A program made the position numbers and the translations under genes. Below, one piece after another: positions 60,151-64,000 of a stretch of 64,000 nucleotides of DNA (positions within the stretch are counted from its first letter, which is position 1; the number at the start of each line of letters is the position of its first letter). The notes under the pieces are model-generated. The model ran no database searches. It saw only the letters and a program-made list of their open reading frames with translations, and had not been told where the DNA came from. The stretch is from Tetraselmis striata (Eukaryota > Chlorophyta > Chlorodendrophyceae > Chlorodendrales > Chlorodendraceae). Location: NCBI GenBank assembly GCA_006384855.1, contig VCJN01002662.1:1-64000 (forward strand), in the 5' to 3' direction.

Positions 60151-61130
60151 AGCGTACCCGTCACTCTTTGTGGGGAGAATTCGAAACCAAATTCTCCCCC
60201 AAAGAGTATCCGTGACGCTTTGTGACATTTACCGTCATTCGGGGAAGTGACGTTGCGGTTCACCGATAATCGACATGGCACTACTCTCCCTTGCGAGTAT
60301 TGAGCGTCACGCGTCACCCCCGCCGCGCCTTCCCTTATCTTGATGCCCTTAGGGCTACAAGATATAGAAAACGCAGGGGTGACACGTGTTGACGCCGAGA
60401 ATATTGCGATTGGCTGCGAGTTTACGCTATTCTTCTCTAGGATGAGTGTGGAGCGGATAGAAAACGCTCGACCGTTACGCGTCAATCGTCACGCACACCG
60501 CGGGCGCCGCCCACCACGGGTTGCAAGCGCCGCACACTGCGGCGCTCGTACATGTAGCCGACATTTTCAAAAACCATGGTCACGATGTCACGCAACCCAC
60601 TTCCGATTGGCCCCTCCCGGTGGGGTGCAACACTCTGCTTGCTAGTATGCCGTCTACTGTGAGCGCTAGTTCCCATAGACGATACTACCGGCGGTCGGCA
60701 GAGGAGGATCGGACGTCGGCCTCCGTCAACGCGCTAATCCGCTGCGACTTTCGTCTCAATTCGTTGCTGCAGACAATCACAACTAACCCATCGCGCAGCG
60801 AGTATGCGTTCCGCGCACCGCGCAAGCTGGCCGCGATATAGGAGGAACGTGACTCTCATCTCGCAGAAATATAGCTTCGGGGTGGCGGGTCTGACGGATT
60901 CGCAGTCGAAAAATGCGCCATTCGCCCGACCAGCAGCGTCACCCGGCGCGTCACTTTTTGGGGGCAGAATTCGACACTGCCAAATTGGGAGGATTCAGTA
61001 TCCGTGAGTATCCGTGACGTTTTGTGACATGTACCCGCCGTCGGTCGGGGAAGTGCTGACGCTGCGGTCGGCCGATAATCGACGTGGCACTCTCCGGTAC
61101 AAGTATTTAGCGTCACGCGTCATCCCTGCG
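60151..61130. mobile_element. Miniature element with ~180-base direct terminal repeats
   Basis: 60151-60325 and 60931-61130 are direct repeats sharing TATCCGTGACG.TTTGTGACAT, GGGGAAGTG, ATAATCGAC.TGGCACT and AGCGTCACGCGTCA. The ~600-base interior has no convincing ORF. The layout resembles a terminal-repeat retrotransposon in miniature; primer-binding and polypurine sites were not identified. The first repeat contains the hairpin GGGGAGAATTcgaaaccAAATTCTCCCC (60172-60199). Confidence 0.55.
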
Positions 61131-61952
61131 TCTACTGTACGAGTACAGCACGGCACTACATACTGTACGTCTATCCCGAGGCCCTGTTACTTTTTTTAAA
61201 TATTAACAAGATTAAATAAAGCAGGCGGATAAAAAATTGCCACGGGCTCAATGTGTAGGGATTAGTAAATTGATGCTGGAACCGCATGCTATTACTCGCT
61301 AATAGTACCTGTACCTGTAGGAACCTCATTTTTCCAGCGAACCCTCATCCTCGTAGCGCGGAGCAGCTCGTTTTTTCCCCGCCCCCGGGACAGGCGGAGT
61401 ACTACAGGTAGCAGCACGCTACCAGGTACTAGCGCGAATATGTCAGCGCTTCAGCAGTACCGCCGACCTTGTTCAGACTTATGTCTCTTTTGCAGCCAAC
61501 CTTTCATAGTTGCCGTTAGTTCTGTTTATAGTGCGCATATGTTAAAGCCCTGATGAAAAAATTATCAGCAGTACTGCTCGTATAGTCAGTACGTTTGAAG
61601 CGGCTCGCATCCTATAGAATCTGTCATCCCGCCCCACGCGCGTCAGACGCATTCCCGTGCAGCATACCTTGCAAAGTGGCTGCGACGAAAGCCGGACCCT
61701 GCAAACTTACGTGGAAGCTGTGTGTGGAAGGAGCTGTTCCGTCCCACAAGTGCTGGGAGTGGGGCTGCCATTATCTGCCAGCCATCGCTTCCAAATAACG
61801 TCCTCAGTACACTTCGTGAAACAAGGTACGGGTACACCTGCTGATGCCCCGTCTGTTCGTACCCTTATTATCCCGTACTGCTGCCGCGCTTTTCTCACGA
61901 AGGAGTGGCAACCAGCAGGGGGCAGCCGCCAGCCGGTAGGCAGTGCCGCCGC
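61131..61952. other. Upstream region of the membrane-protein gene
   Basis: Contains no supported gene. A segment at 61518-61600 resembles 37845-37950 (TTCTGTTT.T.GTGCGCAT, TAAAGCC.TGATG), and 61365-61390 is the reverse of the GGGGGCGGGG core seen near 20250 and 34020. Both look like transposon debris. The promoter of the gene at 61953 should lie here; no clear TATA box. Confidence 0.4.
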
Positions 61953-64000
61953 ATGGCCAGCGCGTTGAGAGAACTGCGCTTAAAAGCTGGCGCTCGGTGC
62001 TCGCCGGCTTTCCTGCTGGCAGTCGCCGCTTTTGCGGCACTCGCACGGGTAGGCGGGGCCCAAGGTAGCGATGGTACGGGAGAAGCGGTCCGGATCCCAG
62101 CGACTACCGCCAACGGCGATGACGAGCTCGGCAGTGCATCGGAAGCAACGCTTCTGGACGCGAGTCCAAAGGGAGAGGTGCGGCATTCAATCCTTCCAGA
62201 TGATGTTTCCAGAGGTTTTTCTCCTTTGAGAGCTTCATACTTGTTCTTACGTAGGGGTGGCATGCCGCCGCTGAGGGGGCGCGTGCTACGTTGGATGTTT
62301 TCCAACGTTTTCATAACCTGTACTTCATAACTATCCCACTGACATCCCCGCGGCACGTTCCATATCCGTGTGCTGTTCTTAATTTAGGTGCTTGAACTGG
62401 ACTCGCGCATGAATGTGCAGCCAGGGAGCCTTGACTGCGACGGCGAGCGTGTGTGGGGCACGCTGACGGACTCTTCCGCGGGACTTCCTTCCGAGGTTGT
62501 TTCGGGCACCGTGGTAGCCGCGGCTCATTTAGAGTGAGCTCATCCCTAAAGTACCTTAATTTTTTTGGGCGTCTATCTTGCAGTGACTATGTGAACCACA
62601 CATGCTACTGCATTTACAGCGCAATGTTATTGTCCCGCGTTTCTGCGTAGATGTTTGGGTGCAGATGGCACTGTGCTTCCCCATATGTTGCGAGCCATCG
62701 TGAGTGTGGAGCACACACCCGGGACAACAAGCTTTCAACTTTTTACGCACAACTTGGCCAGCTCCACATGTGAAGCCTCAACTCGAGTGCACATCAGGTA
62801 GGTCATCCTGCACTGCAAGAATTACACCAAGAATTCCCCCAGAGTTTTAATCAATTGCCGACCCCTTTCGTGTGTTTTTCATTGCAGAGTATGGGATGTC
62901 AACCATTGCATGCAGACCAGGGTCGTCTGAATATCCTGTTGTAGTCCGAGTATTTCGTGTCATCTTCTAACCTTGAATTGATTTCGTCCATGCAGTCCCG
63001 ATGGACCCCAGGTGTGTGTACAAAAGGAGGAGTTGCCGATGGCAAATCTGCGGACCAGCTCTGTCCGGACAAGTGGATATACACACAGTTTATCTTTGAA
63101 TATTGTTGAGGCAGACCTGAACCTCATGTCAATGCCTGGGTAAGCTCATTGCAATACATCCTCGGCTCCAAGCCTGCTGTAACTGCCTCAATATCTCACG
63201 CCATTCACTCATTTTGTGTCTTACCTGCAGGGTCACTGTTGAAGATGTTTTTTTGGTATACAACGTTGCAAGAAACTCTGACACGGCCTCAGATCCTCCC
63301 TGTGACTCCAGCCGGCGGATTGGCGTGCTCCCCGGGATGGTTTTTCTGACAGCGCCGTTTTACTTCTGCGCAAAGGTCTGCCCTGGGGATGGCCTGGCGC
63401 CATACGTGCAGCAGTCTCCGTGCCTGTCGGTCACCTTCACAAGACCTGCCAATGTACCAGATGAAGATGAAGAGAGGTACCGCGAAGATTCGCCCCTCAA
63501 CTTTGTGGAAGAGGGGTCAGATCCCCTTAAAGATGCTCTGAAGGAGCTTGCAAAGCAGGATGAGGAGTCTTACCGGCTGTCAAGATCAGAGATTGGACTT
63601 ATCGTTAGCACTGTGGTGTGCTCTGTGCTCTTCGTGGTCATCGGCTTTGTGGTGGTGTGCAAGTACACCAGCTTCTCTCAGCGCGCAGCCATGATTTCTC
63701 CATACTTGAGAGCAGCAGGGGCGGCCGCGCCAGCGGCCACTGCCACCAGTGCCAATGCCTCTGGGTACACCCTCCCCCCGCCCGTGGCAGTCGGTCTGAC
63801 AACTGGCGCTCAGAGCTCTGCATATGTCACCCACCATGTGGCACCATCGAGGCCCAGTGGTGCGCAGACCCCAAAAACTCCAGGAACCGTGAAGCATACT
63901 GGCAATGTACCTCCGCTGAAGTACTCGCAGGCTGCAATGGCGTCGCCTCGCTTCGCAACTGTCGTGGGCACACCAAAAGCAAGCGGCAAGAGGGTTCGAG
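61953..64000 (+). CDS. Single-pass type I membrane protein with secreted-type ectodomain (3' end off right edge)
   Basis: Phase-consistent exons: 61953-62204, 62388-62533, 62651-62797, 62890-62937, 62996-63139, 63231 to the edge. The ATG at 61953 gives a signal peptide with hydrophobic core FLLAVAAFAALA and likely cleavage after GGAQG. A ~270-residue Cys-containing ectodomain follows, ending in an acidic juxtamembrane stretch (DEDEERYRED...). One transmembrane helix, IGLIVSTVVCSVLFVVIGFVVV, is at about 63592-63657. The cytoplasmic tail is rich in Ala, Thr, Pro and Ser and still open at the edge. Exon 4 depends on an AG one step downstream of the first AG and is the least certain. No family recognised; a cell-surface or flagellar-membrane role is only a guess. 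An in-frame GTG at 61905 is a less likely start. Confidence 0.75.

Overview
The window reads as nuclear DNA of a flagellated green alga (Chlorophyta, probably volvocine or related). It is G+C-rich and intron-dense, carries many long G or C homopolymer runs, and encodes the intraflagellar-transport motor cytoplasmic dynein-2. All calls come from reading the sequence; no database search was run.

Layout. (1) 380-19334, minus strand: cytoplasmic dynein-2 heavy chain (DHC1b/DYNC2H1 family). I could place 39 exons that keep phase from the start codon to just after AAA6, about 3,880 codons. The last ~420 residues lie off the left edge. One exon carries one extra base that breaks the frame, and five introns appear to use GC donors. 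(2) 20521-27104: two Mutator-like (MULE) elements arranged end to end in opposite orientation. The second carries a decayed SEC63 J-domain fragment, as in a Pack-MULE. (3) 27960-29314: a short terminal-inverted-repeat element. (4) 29.8-33.4 kb, minus: a broken non-LTR-type retroelement whose reverse transcriptase lacks the second catalytic Asp. (5) 34300-37505: a tyrosine-recombinase element of DIRS/PAT-like layout with split direct repeats, a gag-like ORF and a frameshifted recombinase, but no reverse transcriptase. (6) 40.6-44.5 kb: a DNA transposon with long inverted repeats and Tnp2-like transposase pieces. (7) 44.5-59.8 kb: a nested region. Two inverted ~1.8-kb copies of a zinc-finger/Tudor-like transposon gene bracket remnants of a virus-type DNA polymerase gene (minus strand, 46.9-53.8 kb). 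A 5.3-kb element with 10-bp target-site duplications and a 187-bp satellite array interrupts that polymerase gene. (8) 60.15-61.13 kb: a miniature element with ~180-bp direct terminal repeats. (9) 61953 to the right edge, plus: a six-exon (so far) single-pass membrane protein with signal peptide.

The two host genes, dynein-2 at the left and the membrane protein at the right, face away from each other across about 42 kb of nested mobile and virus-derived DNA. Nearly every coding sequence in that island has stops or frameshifts, so it looks like an old insertion hotspot rather than a working gene cluster.
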